64,000 bases of DNA from Alphaproteobacteria bacterium (GCA_024236075.1 JACKLE010000001.1:310001-374000); one strand, 5' to 3'; shown: positions 21,579-31,276, counted from the stretch's first letter. Notes: a model not told the origin generated them from the sequence alone. Translations and numbers: made by a program.

Positions 21579-22681
21579 CACGATATCCCTTGCGAGGGGG
21601 CCGGCGTCGGAGCGGGTCTCTGCTCGACGGGCGGCAGGGGCGACAGCTCGAGAAGAAGCTCCGCGAGGCCGTCATGGCCCGGCATGGAAAGCCCCTCGGC
21701 GAGATAGGGCGAGACGCCGAGCGCGCAGAGCGGAAGGCCGGCGCGCGCGACCGCCTCGAGGCTCGGCCCGAGCCGGCGCGCGGCGTCGCAGCGCGCGAGC
21801 AGCACGCGCCGGGCGCCGAGCTCGACGAAGGGCGCGGCCCATTCCGCGACCTCGGATGCGTCTGAGCCGGCCGAGATCACGAGGACGATGTCGAGCGCGC
21901 CGCGCGAGAGAAACTGCTTCAGATCCTTGAGCTCGGAGCGGCGGAAAGCATTCGTGCCCGGAGTATCGACGAGGAGTGGCTCGCCGTTCGCCTCCTCGAG
22001 AAGCGCGGCGAAGCGGTCCGGCGTCTCGCAGGTCTCGGCGGACAGGCCGATGACGCCCGCATAGGCCTCGAGCTGCGCGACCGCGCCGGCGCGCAGCGTG
22101 TCGGTCGTGACGAGGCGCGGACGGCGGCGCGCGAGCACGGCGCGCGCGGCGATCTTGGCGAGGCTCGCGGTCTTGCCCGCGCCCGGCGGGCCCACGAGAA
22201 CGGTGGCGCGCTTCGGCGCCATGTCGAGCGGCGCGACCTTGACGAGGGCGCCGAGCCCCTGCGCCAGCGCCTCGGCGGGGCTTGCGCCTTCCGCCTCGCG
22301 CGCCTTGCCGAGGATCGCGACGAGGCCCGCGCGCGAAAAGCCCTGCGCCTGGAGGCTCTGATAGAGCGCGCGCAGCTCGCCCTTGCCGAGCCTGCGCCTC
22401 GCGCCCGCATGGTGCGTCTCCGCGGGGACTCCCGTCGACGGCGGAAGGGCCGCGCGCATCTCCGCCTCGAGCCGCGCGGCGAGGCGCTTCGCGATCCCCG
22501 CATAGGCGGGATCGACCGGGGCGGGCTCGGGGCGTGCCTCCTCGACGGCGGCGCGGATCTCGACGCCGCCGCCGCGCCGGCGCTCGTGGCTCGAGAGGAT
22601 GATGGCGTCGGGACCCATCGCCTCGCGCACGAGCGAGATGGTCTCCGCGAAGCTCGATCCCTGGAAGGTCCGGATACGCAT
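21578..22681 (-). CDS. flhF: Flagellar SRP-family GTPase FlhF
   Basis: FlhF is a GTPase related to Ffh/FtsY that marks the site of flagellum assembly. The 367-residue product has the N-terminal MRIRTFQGSSFAETISLVREAMGPDAIILSS, typical of FlhF, a helical N domain, and the G domain with GPPGAGKTASLAKIA, VTTDTLRAGAVAQLEAYA, LLVDTPG and a C-terminal DGLAELLLEL. It lies 7 bases after flhA and is coupled to flhG. Confidence 0.93.
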   Translation of the reverse strand: MRIRTFQGSSFAETISLVREAMGPDAIILSSHERRRGGGVEIRAAVEEARPEPAPVDPAYAGIAKRLAARLEAEMRAALPPSTGVPAETHHAGARRRLGKGELRALYQSLQAQGFSRAGLVAILGKAREAEGASPAEALAQGLGALVKVAPLDMAPKRATVLVGPPGAGKTASLAKIAARAVLARRRPRLVTTDTLRAGAVAQLEAYAGVIGLSAETCETPDRFAALLEEANGEPLLVDTPGTNAFRRSELKDLKQFLSRGALDIVLVISAGSDASEVAEWAAPFVELGARRVLLARCDAARRLGPSLEAVARAGLPLCALGVSPYLAEGLSMPGHDGLAELLLELSPLPPVEQRPAPTPAPSQGIS

Positions 22682-22688
22682 CGCCGCC

Positions 22689-24791
22689 TCAGATCTGCGC
22701 GAGCGTCTTCAGACGCGCCGAGGGATGGATCTCGTTCTGCGAGAGGACGACCGTCTGCGGACGGAAGCGCTCGACGATCGAGCGCACGTAGGGCCGTATG
22801 CCCGGGCTCGTGAGCAGCGCGGGCGCCTCGCCGCGCCCCGCCCACTCGTCGAAGGTCGCGCGCACCTGGGCGATGAACTCGTGCAGCTTCGAGGGCGCGA
22901 TCGAGAGCTGGCGCTGCTCGCCCGTGCCGGTGAGGGACTCGGCGAAGGCCTGCTCCCAGCGCGGCGAGAGCGTGACGAGCGGAAGAAATCCCGTGGCCGG
23001 ATTGGCGTTCGCGGTGCAGATCTGGCGCGCGAGCCGGCCGCGCACATGCTCCGTGAGCAGCATGATGTTCTGCGTCTGGCCCGCGATCTCGCCGATGCCC
23101 TCGAGGATGGTCGGCAGGTCGCGGATCGAGACGCGCTCGGTGAGGAGCTGCTGGAGGACGCGCTGCACCGTCGCGATGGAGACGACGTTGGGCACGAGAT
23201 CCTCGACGAGCTTGGCGTGCTCGGAGGGAAGCTCGTCGAGGAGCTTCTTCGTCTCCGCATAGGAGAGCAGCTCCGCCATGTGATCCTTGATGACCTCGGT
23301 GAGGTGGGTCGTGAGCACGGTCGCGGGATCGACCACCGTGTAGCCGCGGAACGAGGCCTCCTCGCGCATGGCGGGGTCGATCCACATGGCGGGAAGCCCG
23401 AAGGTCGGCTCGCGCGTCGCCTGGCCGGGAAGCTGGATGGGCCCCCCGCGCGGATCGATGACGAGAAGCTGTCCGATCTTGAGCTCGCCCGCGCCCGACT
23501 CGACCTCCTTCACGCGCAGGGAGTAGTTCGTGCTTGCGAGCTGCATGTTGTCGAGGATGCGCACCGAGGGCATGACGAAGCCCATCTCGCTCGCGAGCTG
23601 GCGGCGCAGCGCCTTGATCTGGTCGGTGAGGCGGTAGCCCTTCGCGTCGTTGATGAGGGCGAGGAGGCCGTAGCCGAGCTCGATCCTGAGTGCGTCCATG
23701 GCGAGCGCGGTCGAGATCGGCTCCTCCTGCGGCGCGGGGGCCGCCGACGCGACCTTGGCGGCCTCGGCCGTGCGCGCCCGCTCCTGGACCTTCTTGGCGG
23801 CGAGCGTGCGGCTCGCGACGCCGCACGCGCCCGCGAGCGCGAGGAAGATCGCCGTGGGCGTGCCCGGCAGGAAGGCCATCAGCACCATGACGAGCGAGGC
23901 CATGCCGAAGGCTGCCGGATAGGAGGCGAACTGAGCGAACAGCGCCTTTTCCATCGGCCCGTCGTTCGCGCCCTTGGAGACGAGCAGGCCCGCGGCGGTC
24001 GAGACGATGAGGGCGGGCACCTGGCTCACGAGCCCGTCGCCGATGGTGAGCACCGTGTAGGTGTTCGCGGCGTCGGCGAAGGTGAGGCCGCCCTGCGCGA
24101 CGCCGATGATCATGCCGCCGATGATGTTGATGACGGTGATGAGGATGCCGGCGACCGCGTCGCCGCGCACGAATTTCGAGGCGCCGTCCATGGCGCCGTA
24201 GAAATTCGACTCCGACTCGAGGGCACGGCGGCGCTCGCGCGCCTGCGTCTCGTCGATGAGGCCGGCCGACAGGTCGGCGTCGATCGCCATCTGCTTGCCG
24301 GGCATCGAATCGAGGGTGAAGCGTGCGGCGACCTCGGCGATGCGCCCCGAGCCCTTCGTGATGACGATGAAGTTCACGATGACGAGGATCGAGAAGACGA
24401 TGAGGCCGATGACCACATTGCCTTGCATGATGAAGTTGCCGAACGCCTCGATGACCTTGCCGGCCGCGTCGGTGCCCTCGGCGCCGCGCGCGAGGATGAG
24501 GCGGGTCGATGCGAGGTTCAGCGCCAGGCGCAGCATGGTGGCGATGAGCAGGATCGTCGGAAAGACGGAGAATTCCAGCGGCGAGCGGATGAAGAGCGTC
24601 AGCATCAGGATCATGACCGAGAGCGTGATCGAGAGGCTGAGCATGATGTCGAGCAGGAATTTCGGCATCGGCATGAGAAGCACGCCGAGAATGACGACCA
24701 TGCCGAGGGCAAGGCCGATATCGGCGCGCGCGAGGACCTTGAGCCCGCCGCCCTCGTTCGCCGGAGCCGCCCCTATGCCGGTCGCCGCCAT
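22689..24791 (-). CDS. flhA: Flagellar export gate protein FlhA
   Basis: FlhA forms the nonameric gate of the flagellar type III secretion apparatus. The 700-residue product has eight membrane segments in the first ~330 residues with the family FHIPEP region (GRIAEVAARFTLDSMPGKQMAIDADLSAGLID) and a cytoplasmic C-terminal domain with VRILDNM, RPYVRSIVERF and a conserved end VVLSQNEI. Length and organisation are normal. It lies between flbD and flhF in the operon. Confidence 0.97.
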   Translation of the reverse strand: MAATGIGAAPANEGGGLKVLARADIGLALGMVVILGVLLMPMPKFLLDIMLSLSITLSVMILMLTLFIRSPLEFSVFPTILLIATMLRLALNLASTRLILARGAEGTDAAGKVIEAFGNFIMQGNVVIGLIVFSILVIVNFIVITKGSGRIAEVAARFTLDSMPGKQMAIDADLSAGLIDETQARERRRALESESNFYGAMDGASKFVRGDAVAGILITVINIIGGMIIGVAQGGLTFADAANTYTVLTIGDGLVSQVPALIVSTAAGLLVSKGANDGPMEKALFAQFASYPAAFGMASLVMVLMAFLPGTPTAIFLALAGACGVASRTLAAKKVQERARTAEAAKVASAAPAPQEEPISTALAMDALRIELGYGLLALINDAKGYRLTDQIKALRRQLASEMGFVMPSVRILDNMQLASTNYSLRVKEVESGAGELKIGQLLVIDPRGGPIQLPGQATREPTFGLPAMWIDPAMREEASFRGYTVVDPATVLTTHLTEVIKDHMAELLSYAETKKLLDELPSEHAKLVEDLVPNVVSIATVQRVLQQLLTERVSIRDLPTILEGIGEIAGQTQNIMLLTEHVRGRLARQICTANANPATGFLPLVTLSPRWEQAFAESLTGTGEQRQLSIAPSKLHEFIAQVRATFDEWAGRGEAPALLTSPGIRPYVRSIVERFRPQTVVLSQNEIHPSARLKTLAQI

Positions 24792-24823
24792 TCCTCAAGC
24801 CTTCGTTTTGGAGAGCGCCGCTC

Positions 24824-26200
24824 TCAATAGGCCGATGCCCGCGCCGGATCGCCCGGCGGCGGCACCTTGAGGCCCTCGTCGGAATATTGCTTCAGCTTGT
24901 TGCGCAGCGTGCGGATGGAGATGCCGAGAATGTTCGCCGCGTGCGTGCGATTGCCGAGGCAGTGATCGAGCGTCTGCAGGATGAGGTCGCGCTCGACGTC
25001 GGCGACGGTGCGCCCGACGAGGCCGCGATTCGCGGCTTCCGCGGCCTCGCGGGCCTCGCGCGCGCGGTCGCCGCCGGTGGCCCCGAGCGCGCCGACGCGC
25101 GTGCCGTCCGGCAGGCGGATGGCGTCCGAATTGATCTCGTCGCCCTGCGCGAGAAGGACGGCGCGGTGCATCGTGTTCTCGAGCTCGCGCACATTGCCCG
25201 GCCAGGCATGGGCGAGCAGGACGCCGCGAGCTCCCTCCGAGAGCGGACGGTTCGGCACGGCGTTCGCCGCCGCGTACTTGGCGATGAAATGCTCGGCGAG
25301 CGCCAGGATGTCCGCCTTGCGCTCGCGCAGGGACGGCAGGCGCAGATTGACGACGTTCAGGCGGTAGAGAAGGTCCTCGCGGAAGCGGCCCGCCTTGACC
25401 TCGGCGGCGAGATCGCGGTTCGAGGTCGCGATGATGCGGATATTGACCCGGATCGGCTTGGTGCCGCCCACGCGGTCGATCTCGCGCTCCTGCAGGGCGC
25501 GCAGAAGCTTCGCCTGGAGGCGCACGTCCATCTCGCTGATCTCGTCGAGGAGGAGCGTGCCGCCGTTCGCCTCCTCGAACTTGCCGATGCGCCGCGCGAT
25601 GGCGCCGGTGAACGCGCCCTTCTCGTGGCCGAACAGCTCGGACTCGAGAAGGTTTTCCGGAATGGCGGCGCAGTTGACGGAGATGAACGGCGCATCGCGG
25701 CGGCCCGACTTGCCGTGCACGTGCCGCGCCATCACCTCCTTGCCGACGCCGCTCTCGCCGGTGATGAGGACGCTCGCCTCGCTGCCGGCGATCTGGTCGG
25801 CGAGCTCGATGACGCGCTTCATCGCGCCGTCGCGGCAGATGAGGTTGTGGTCCTCGCTTGCCACGGCTTCCAGCACGGCGGCGATGAGCTCGGCGTCCGG
25901 GGGCAGGGGGATGTACTCCTTGGCGCCCGCCTGGATGGCCGCGACGGCCGCGCGCGCGTCGGTGACGACGCCGCAGGCGACGATCGGAACGTGGATGTGC
26001 TCGGCCGAGAGGCGGCGCGAGAGCGCGGCGATGTCGAGCGCGACGTCCACCATCAGGAGGTCGGCGCCGCGGCCCGAGCGCAGGGCGTCGATCGCGGTGT
26101 CGATCGTGTCGGCGTGGCTCACGCGCGCGCCGCGATCCATGGCGATCTTCGTGGCGGTGGAAAGCTGTCCGTTCAGCCGTCCGACGATCATCAGCCGCAT
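24824..26200 (-). CDS. flbD: Flagellar sigma-54-dependent activator FlbD
   Basis: FlbD activates late and represses early flagellar promoters in Caulobacter, with FliX as its partner. The 458-residue product has a receiver-like domain (1-~115), an AAA+ domain with GESGVGKE, the sigma-54 contact loop GAFTGA, and GTLLLDEISEM (~125-360), and a Fis-type HTH at the end (HAANILGISIRTLRNKLKQY). The receiver is atypical: the usual acidic pair is replaced by IVGRL, while Asp52 and the switch lysine (AKEYIPL) are kept. Its gene sits in the fliF operon as in Caulobacter. The sigma-54 promoter before flgK is a likely target. Confidence 0.93.
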   Translation of the reverse strand: MRLMIVGRLNGQLSTATKIAMDRGARVSHADTIDTAIDALRSGRGADLLMVDVALDIAALSRRLSAEHIHVPIVACGVVTDARAAVAAIQAGAKEYIPLPPDAELIAAVLEAVASEDHNLICRDGAMKRVIELADQIAGSEASVLITGESGVGKEVMARHVHGKSGRRDAPFISVNCAAIPENLLESELFGHEKGAFTGAIARRIGKFEEANGGTLLLDEISEMDVRLQAKLLRALQEREIDRVGGTKPIRVNIRIIATSNRDLAAEVKAGRFREDLLYRLNVVNLRLPSLRERKADILALAEHFIAKYAAANAVPNRPLSEGARGVLLAHAWPGNVRELENTMHRAVLLAQGDEINSDAIRLPDGTRVGALGATGGDRAREAREAAEAANRGLVGRTVADVERDLILQTLDHCLGNRTHAANILGISIRTLRNKLKQYSDEGLKVPPPGDPARASAY

Positions 26201-26210
26201 GGCCGTCTCC

Positions 26211-27041
26211 TTAAGCTAGCCCCGTGTGCCGGACGCGGGTTTCGGGATGGACGAGAGCATTGAGGCGTCGCTCTATGTCGCGGGTCGGGTGCTGCGCGGC
26301 GATGCCTTCGGCCGCGACGCGCACGAGCGTCATGGCCGTGACGCGCTCGTCGGCGCGCCGCTCGATGCGCGTCGCGAGGGGCGAGAGGGCGAGGTGGCCG
26401 AGCGCTGCACCGTAGAGCGTCGTCAGGAGCGCGACGGCCATGCCGGGCCCGAGGCTTCCCGGGTCCTGAAGCTTGGACAGCATCTCGATGAGCCCGACGA
26501 GCGTGCCGATGAGCCCGAGCGCGGGCGCGGCCTCGGCGGCGCGGCGCAGGAGGCCGCTCGCCGTGTCGGCTCCTTCGGCGAAGGTCGCGGTCTCGCTCGC
26601 CAGGACGCCTGAGACTTCGTCCGCGCCGGGACCGTCGGCGAGCAGGTCGAGCGCGCGGCGCACGAAATGGTCGGAGCGCAGCGCCTGCGCGGCGTCGAGC
26701 GCGCGAGGGCCGCGGCGGCGCAGCGCATCGGCAAGCTCGAGCAGCCGGCGGATGAGCGCGTCGTTCGACAGGCGCTCGCGCAGCCCGATCTCGCGCAGCG
26801 CGCCGAGCGCGGCGGCGAGTTCTCCGGGCGTCGCCGAGAGCGCGGTGACGAGGCAGGTGCCGCCGAGGACGATGAGAAGAGAGCGCAGGTCGAGCCAGGG
26901 CGCGCCGAGGCCGATCAGCGCGCAGACGAAGATGGCCGCGAGCGCGAGGGCGGCGAGGGCAAGCGGCAGGGCGGCGACGAGCGGCGCCATGCCGCCCGAG
27001 GCCGGCGCCCGTGCCAGCGTGCTCTCGGCCGTCGGGCTCAC
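26211..27041 (-). CDS. MotA/TolQ/ExbB-family proton channel protein, stator-like
   Basis: The 276-residue product has two membrane segments at the front (LVAALPLALAALALAAIF; SLLIVLGGTCLVTAL), a long cytoplasmic loop, then two more (APALGLIGTLVGLIEMLSKL and MAVALLTTLYGAALGHL). This order and the GTLVGLI motif are those of MotA/PomA stators. No MotB gene follows in this window. GTG start overlaps the fliN stop by four bases. Lying between fliN and flbD suggests a motor role; another MotA may exist elsewhere in the genome. Confidence 0.85.
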   Translation of the reverse strand: MSPTAESTLARAPASGGMAPLVAALPLALAALALAAIFVCALIGLGAPWLDLRSLLIVLGGTCLVTALSATPGELAAALGALREIGLRERLSNDALIRRLLELADALRRRGPRALDAAQALRSDHFVRRALDLLADGPGADEVSGVLASETATFAEGADTASGLLRRAAEAAPALGLIGTLVGLIEMLSKLQDPGSLGPGMAVALLTTLYGAALGHLALSPLATRIERRADERVTAMTLVRVAAEGIAAQHPTRDIERRLNALVHPETRVRHTGLA

Positions 27042-27391
27042 GAGATGCCCCCCTTGATGATCTCGGTCATGGTCACGCCGAGCCGCTCGTCGACGAGCAC
27101 GACCTCGCCGCGCGCGACGAGGCGGTTGTTGACGTAGATGTCGATCGCCTCGCCGACCTTGCGGTCGAGCTCCACCACCGCACCGCGCGCGAGCTTCAGG
27201 AGCTGGCTCACCTCGATCTGGGTCTTGCCGAGCACGGCGGAGACGTTGACGGGCACGTCGAAGACGGCCTCCAGCTCTCCCGCCGAGCGCTGAATCTGGC
27301 CTTCCTCGCCCGAATCCTCCGCCTGCGGCGCGCCGGTGCTCTGCAGCTCCGGCAGGTTGACGTCGTCATGGGCGTCCGTGGTCTCGCTCAT
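27038..27391 (-). CDS. fliN: Flagellar motor switch protein FliN
   Basis: FliN forms the lower part of the C-ring and switches rotation. The 117-residue product has an acidic, flexible N-terminus and the SpoA fold at residues ~45-115 (VNVSAVLGKTQIEVSQLLKL, GAVVELDRKVGEAIDIYVNN, VDERLGVTMTEII). Its start lies 13 bases after the fliH stop and its end overlaps the motA-like gene. Confidence 0.96.
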   Translation of the reverse strand: MSETTDAHDDVNLPELQSTGAPQAEDSGEEGQIQRSAGELEAVFDVPVNVSAVLGKTQIEVSQLLKLARGAVVELDRKVGEAIDIYVNNRLVARGEVVLVDERLGVTMTEIIKGGIS

Positions 27392-27404
27392 GGGCTTCTC
27401 CCGC

Positions 27405-28043
27405 TCAATCCGTCTCGCTCGTTCCGCGCAGCCGCCCGAGGAAGGCGGTCACCTCCGCATCCACGGCGGCCTGCACCGCCTCGGGGTCGAATTCCGCATG
27501 GCCCCGACCCCATTCGATCGCGACCCGCGAGGCCGCGCCGGGCTCGGCGCGCACGACGAGGCGCTCGCCCGCGCCCTGGCGGCGTGCCTCGGCGGCGATG
27601 GGCTCGGCGAGGCCGGCGCGGGCCTCCTCCGATACCGTCACGACGAGGCGCGGCTCGTCGCGCAGCAGCGCGAGGCAGCGGCGCACGAAGGCGAGCGTCT
27701 CGGACTCGGGCGCGATCTCGTCGAGGCGCAGGCTCAGCTTGCGCGCGCTCGCCATCGCGACCTCTAGCGCCTCCTCCAGAAGCCGCGCGCGCTCATCGGC
27801 GAGGCTCGCCGAAAGGGCCGCCGCGTCCTTGGCGAGGCGCTGCGCGGCCTCGGCGACCTTGCGCGCGGCCTCGGCCTCGGCGCTCGCCTGTCCGCGGGCG
27901 AAGGCGGCCTCCTCGCGCGCGCGCGCGTCCTCGCGCCGGCGATTGGCCACCGCGGCGTCGAGATTGGTCGGCTCGAACTCCACATCGAACTGGAATCGTA
28001 CGGGTGCGGAGGGACTGGCCTGCGCTCTAGTAGATGAACTCAT
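27405..28043 (-). CDS. fliH: Flagellar assembly protein FliH (FlbE type)
   Basis: FliH binds the export ATPase FliI and delivers it to the C-ring. The 212-residue product has a highly charged Ala/Arg/Glu helical middle ([20 protein letters not shown] region) and a conserved C-terminal part ([23 protein letters not shown]). Position between fliG and fliN matches Caulobacter flbE. The start overlaps fliG by 17 bases. Sequence similarity within this family is low, so the call leans on gene order and composition. Confidence 0.85.
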   Translation of the reverse strand: MSSSTRAQASPSAPVRFQFDVEFEPTNLDAAVANRRREDARAREEAAFARGQASAEAEAARKVAEAAQRLAKDAAALSASLADERARLLEEALEVAMASARKLSLRLDEIAPESETLAFVRRCLALLRDEPRLVVTVSEEARAGLAEPIAAEARRQGAGERLVVRAEPGAASRVAIEWGRGHAEFDPEAVQAAVDAEVTAFLGRLRGTSETD

Positions 28044-29067
28044 CTTCGCCCTTCGATTCTGCCATCATGATCTCGCCCTTGGCGGCGAGGTCCTTGGCGA
28101 TGTTGACCATCTGCATCTGCGCCTCGTCGACGTCCTTGAGGCGCACGGGGCCCATCATCTCCATGTCTTCCTTGAGGAGCTTGGCGGCGCGCTCGGACAT
28201 GTTGGAGAAGAACATGTCGCGCAGCGTGTCGGAGGCGCCCTTGAGCGCCAGCGCGAGCTTGTCCTTGTCGACCGCGCGCAGCAGCGTCTGCACGCTGCCC
28301 GGATCGAGATTGGCGAGGTCCTCGAAGGTGAACATGAGGGCCTTGATGCGCTCGGCGGAGTCGCGGTTGCGCTCCTCGAGGGCCGTGATGAAGCGGCCTT
28401 CCGTCTGGCGGTCGAAATTGTTGAAGATCTCGGCCATCAGTTCGTGGGCGTCGCGCTTCTGCGTGCGCGCGAGGTTCGACATGAACTCGAGGCGCAGCGT
28501 CTGCTCGATCTTGTCCAGGATGTCCTTCTGCACCGATTCCATGCGCAGCATGCGCATCACGACCTCTAGCGCGAAATCCTCGGGCAGGGCGCCGAGAACG
28601 CGCGCGGAGTGCTCCGGCTTGATCTTCGAGAGGACGACGGCGACGGTCTGGGGATATTCGTTCTTCAGATAGCTCGCGAGCACGACCTCGTTCACGTTGC
28701 CGAGCTTGTCCCACATGGTGCGGCCCGCGGGGCCGCGGATCTCCTCCATGATGTTGCCGACGCGGTCGTCGTCGATGAAGCGCTTGAGGAGGCGCTCGGT
28801 CGCCTCGAACGTGCCCATGAGCGAGCCCGTGGACGACATCTGCCCGACGAACTCGATGAGAATCTTCTCCACCAGCGAGGACGAGACGGTGCCCAGGTTC
28901 GACATGACCTGGCTCACCTCCTTGATCTCTTCCTCGTCCATGAGGTCCCAGATCGAGCGGCCGTGCTCCTCGCCGAGCGAGAGCAGCACGATCGCGGCCT
29001 TCTCCGGCCCCGTGATCGAGCGGTAGTCGTCCTTGACCGGAACTTTCGGCTTCGCGGTGCGCGCCAT
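28027..29067 (-). CDS. fliG: Flagellar motor switch protein FliG
   Basis: FliG links the MS-ring to the C-ring and carries the torque helix. The 346-residue product contains an N-terminal FliF-binding domain ([21 protein letters not shown]), the middle ARM domain and the C-terminal domain with [20 protein letters not shown] and [21 protein letters not shown], where the charged torque residues lie. It starts four bases after the fliF stop. Confidence 0.97.
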   Translation of the reverse strand: MARTAKPKVPVKDDYRSITGPEKAAIVLLSLGEEHGRSIWDLMDEEEIKEVSQVMSNLGTVSSSLVEKILIEFVGQMSSTGSLMGTFEATERLLKRFIDDDRVGNIMEEIRGPAGRTMWDKLGNVNEVVLASYLKNEYPQTVAVVLSKIKPEHSARVLGALPEDFALEVVMRMLRMESVQKDILDKIEQTLRLEFMSNLARTQKRDAHELMAEIFNNFDRQTEGRFITALEERNRDSAERIKALMFTFEDLANLDPGSVQTLLRAVDKDKLALALKGASDTLRDMFFSNMSERAAKLLKEDMEMMGPVRLKDVDEAQMQMVNIAKDLAAKGEIMMAESKGEDEFIY

Positions 29068-29070
29068 GGC

Positions 29071-30741
29071 CTAGCCCGTCTCGTAGAGCCAGTTGCGCAG
29101 GATCGACATGGATTCCTCCGGGTGCTGCGAGACGAGCTCGCCGACCTTGCGCACGGAGGATTCCTTCACCTGCCCCTGGATGTGGGCGATGTCGATGCCG
29201 CGCTCGATGGCGGTCTGCTTGGGCGCCGGGAGCGCGCCCTGCGCGCCGCCGGAAATCGCCGCCGGGCCGCTCTCCTCGCCCCCATAGGCGATGGCGGCCC
29301 CGCCGCCCCCGCCGCCCGCGCCCGCGAGCGCCGGCAGCCCGCCGCCGCCGGCGCTCGGCTGCAGCAGCCGCGCGATGAGCGGGCGGAAGAGGAAGAGGAC
29401 GAGAACGAGCGCGACGATGGCGAGGATCGCCTTCTCCACGTAGGGAAGATAGTCGGCGATGTCGAAGCCGGCCTTTTCGGCCTGCGCCTCGCCGAGGCTC
29501 GCGACGAGGCGCGTGAAGCGGATGTTCGCGATCTCGACCTGGTCGCCGCGCTTCTCGTCGAAGCCGATGGCCGAGCGCACGAGGGCGCCGATGCGCTGCA
29601 TCTCCTCGTCGGTGCGCGGCTTGTAGTTCAATGTGCCGTCCGCGGCGCCGGTCTCGGAATCGTTGACCACCACGGCGACAGAGATGCGCGAGACCCGTCC
29701 GCCTTCCTGGACCTGGGTCTGCTTCGTCATGGAGTTCTGATAGTTGACGCGCTCCTCGGTGCGGCTCGTCGCGGAGCGCGAGCCCTCGCTCTCCTCCTTG
29801 CCGGCGCCGTCGGGAAGCTCGGTCGACACGGAGACCGCTCCGGACTTCTCGCGGTCCGAGGAGGATTCGCTTTCCTCGACGGTCTGGGTCGAGACCTTCA
29901 CCTGCCGGTCGGGATCGTAGGTCTCGGATTCGGTGACGATGCGGTTGAAGTCCATTTCGGCCGCGACCTGCACGCGGACATTGCCGGCGCCCACGATGGA
30001 CGAGACGAGGCGCTCGACCTCGGCGCCCATGCGGGCCTCGAAGGCGCTGCGGCGCGCGTCGAGCGTCGCGCCGATCGTCGCGGGCGTGCCGTCGTCATTG
30101 CCGCTGGCAAGGAGCGTCCCGCGCTCGTCGACGATGGAGACGCGGCTCGGCGTCAGGCCCTTGACCGCGCTCGCGATGAGATACTGGATCGCCGCGACCT
30201 GCTCGCGGGCGATCTCGCCGCGCCGGGCCTTGATGACGATCGAGGCCGAAGGGCTCGCCTCGGTGCGCGAGAAGAGCTCGCGCTCGGGCAGGACGAGATG
30301 GACGCGCGCGGTCTCGACGACGTCGAGCGACATGATCGTGCGCGCGAGCTCGCCTTCGAGCGCGCGCAGCCGGTTGATGTTCTGGACGAAGCTCGTGGTG
30401 CCGAAGGCGTCGGCATTGTCGAAGAGCTCGTAGCCGACGATGCCCTTGGCGGGGACGCCGTCCGCGGCGAGCTCCATGCGCAGGGCGAAGACCTTGTCCT
30501 TCGGCACGTAGAGGACGGAGCCGTCGCCTTTCAGGCGGTAGGGCACGTTCTCCTGGTCGAGGCGCTGCGTAATGTGCGCCGCGTCCTGCGGCTCGAGATC
30601 CGCATAGAGGAGCCCCATGGCCGGTTCGTTCATGAAGACGAAAAGCCAGAGCAGGCCGCCCGTCGCCGCGCCCATGAGGCCGACAAGCGCTCCGAGACGT
30701 CCGACCTCCGTCGGCTTCAGCAAATCGCGCCAGCTCTGCAC
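29071..30741 (-). CDS. fliF: Flagellar MS-ring protein FliF
   Basis: FliF forms the inner-membrane MS ring that starts flagellar assembly. The 556-residue product has a membrane helix near residue 20, the ring-building motifs (LYADLEPQDAAHITQRLDQENVPYRL), the large periplasmic domain with GYELFDNADAFGTTSFVQN, a second membrane helix near residue 435 (AILAIVALVLVLFLFRPLI) and a cytoplasmic FliG-binding tail. The GTG start at 30741 follows a GAGGTGGGGG stretch. It opens the operon that runs to flhG; a CtrA-like site lies ~120 bases upstream. Confidence 0.96.
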   Translation of the reverse strand: MQSWRDLLKPTEVGRLGALVGLMGAATGGLLWLFVFMNEPAMGLLYADLEPQDAAHITQRLDQENVPYRLKGDGSVLYVPKDKVFALRMELAADGVPAKGIVGYELFDNADAFGTTSFVQNINRLRALEGELARTIMSLDVVETARVHLVLPERELFSRTEASPSASIVIKARRGEIAREQVAAIQYLIASAVKGLTPSRVSIVDERGTLLASGNDDGTPATIGATLDARRSAFEARMGAEVERLVSSIVGAGNVRVQVAAEMDFNRIVTESETYDPDRQVKVSTQTVEESESSSDREKSGAVSVSTELPDGAGKEESEGSRSATSRTEERVNYQNSMTKQTQVQEGGRVSRISVAVVVNDSETGAADGTLNYKPRTDEEMQRIGALVRSAIGFDEKRGDQVEIANIRFTRLVASLGEAQAEKAGFDIADYLPYVEKAILAIVALVLVLFLFRPLIARLLQPSAGGGGLPALAGAGGGGGGAAIAYGGEESGPAAISGGAQGALPAPKQTAIERGIDIAHIQGQVKESSVRKVGELVSQHPEESMSILRNWLYETG

Positions 30742-30859
30742 GCCCCCACCTCGTTCGGGGAAAGCGATCCCTTGAGGGAATCGTCACCATGGCCGCGCGC
30801 CCGCCTCGCCGCGAGTGGCGTGAGGGCGGGCGCGATCGGCAAATTCTTCCCATCGCGAC

Positions 30860-30875
30860 GTAAAGATTGGCTTAA
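30860..30875 (-). promoter_or_regulatory. CtrA-like binding site upstream of fliF
   Basis: On the minus strand the sequence is TTAA-GCCAATC-TTTAC, one mismatch from the CtrA consensus TTAA-N7-TTAAC. It lies ~120 bases before the fliF start and ~75 bases past the end of sciP. In Caulobacter the fliF operon is CtrA-activated. In GC-rich DNA such an AT-rich split motif is unlikely to be a chance match, but the transcription start is not known. Confidence 0.5.
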
Positions 30876-30950
30876 GTGGCGCGCATGGCGCGGGCCGGCG
30901 CGCGCGGCTTGCGCGGCCGGCCCCCGGGAGGAGGGTGGGAGCGTGAAGCT

Positions 30951-31226
30951 CTAGCGATACTGCTGGACGCGCGTCGCGCGCAGGCCCGGCAGGCCGTGGC
31001 GGTCGATGGCCTGCTGCCAGGCCGAGAACTCTTCGATGGTCAGGGTGTAGCGGTCGCACGCCTCGTCGAGCGAGAGCAATCCTCCGCGTACGGCGGCAAC
31101 GACCTCGGCCTTCCGGCGGATCACCCAGCGCTTGGTGTTGGGCGGCGGCAGGTCGGCTATGGTCAATGGACTCCCATCCGGCCCAATGACGTGATTGGGC
31201 TTGGGAAAGCTATGGGCCTCCATCAT
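30951..31226 (-). CDS. sciP: CtrA inhibitor SciP (DUF1153)
   Basis: SciP is a small HTH protein that binds CtrA or its promoters and blocks CtrA-dependent transcription late in the swarmer phase in Caulobacter. The 91-residue product is nearly all DUF1153: LPPPNTKRWVIRRKAEVVAAVRGGLLSLDEACDRYTLTIEEF, then WQQAIDRHGLPGLR. I chose the ATG at 31226 because AGGAG lies eight bases before it. An upstream GTG would overlap this site. It sits between the two minus-strand flagellar operons, with CtrA-like sites on both sides. Confidence 0.93.
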   Translation of the reverse strand: MMEAHSFPKPNHVIGPDGSPLTIADLPPPNTKRWVIRRKAEVVAAVRGGLLSLDEACDRYTLTIEEFSAWQQAIDRHGLPGLRATRVQQYR

Positions 31227-31276
31227 GTTGAGCACTCCTGGGAACTCACTACCGCGCCGAGCCTAGGCCGCTGCGT

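Noticed and set aside
21919..24798. Second long minus-strand open frame overlapping flhF and flhA
   Set aside because: It is the wrong frame of two genes with full family signatures.
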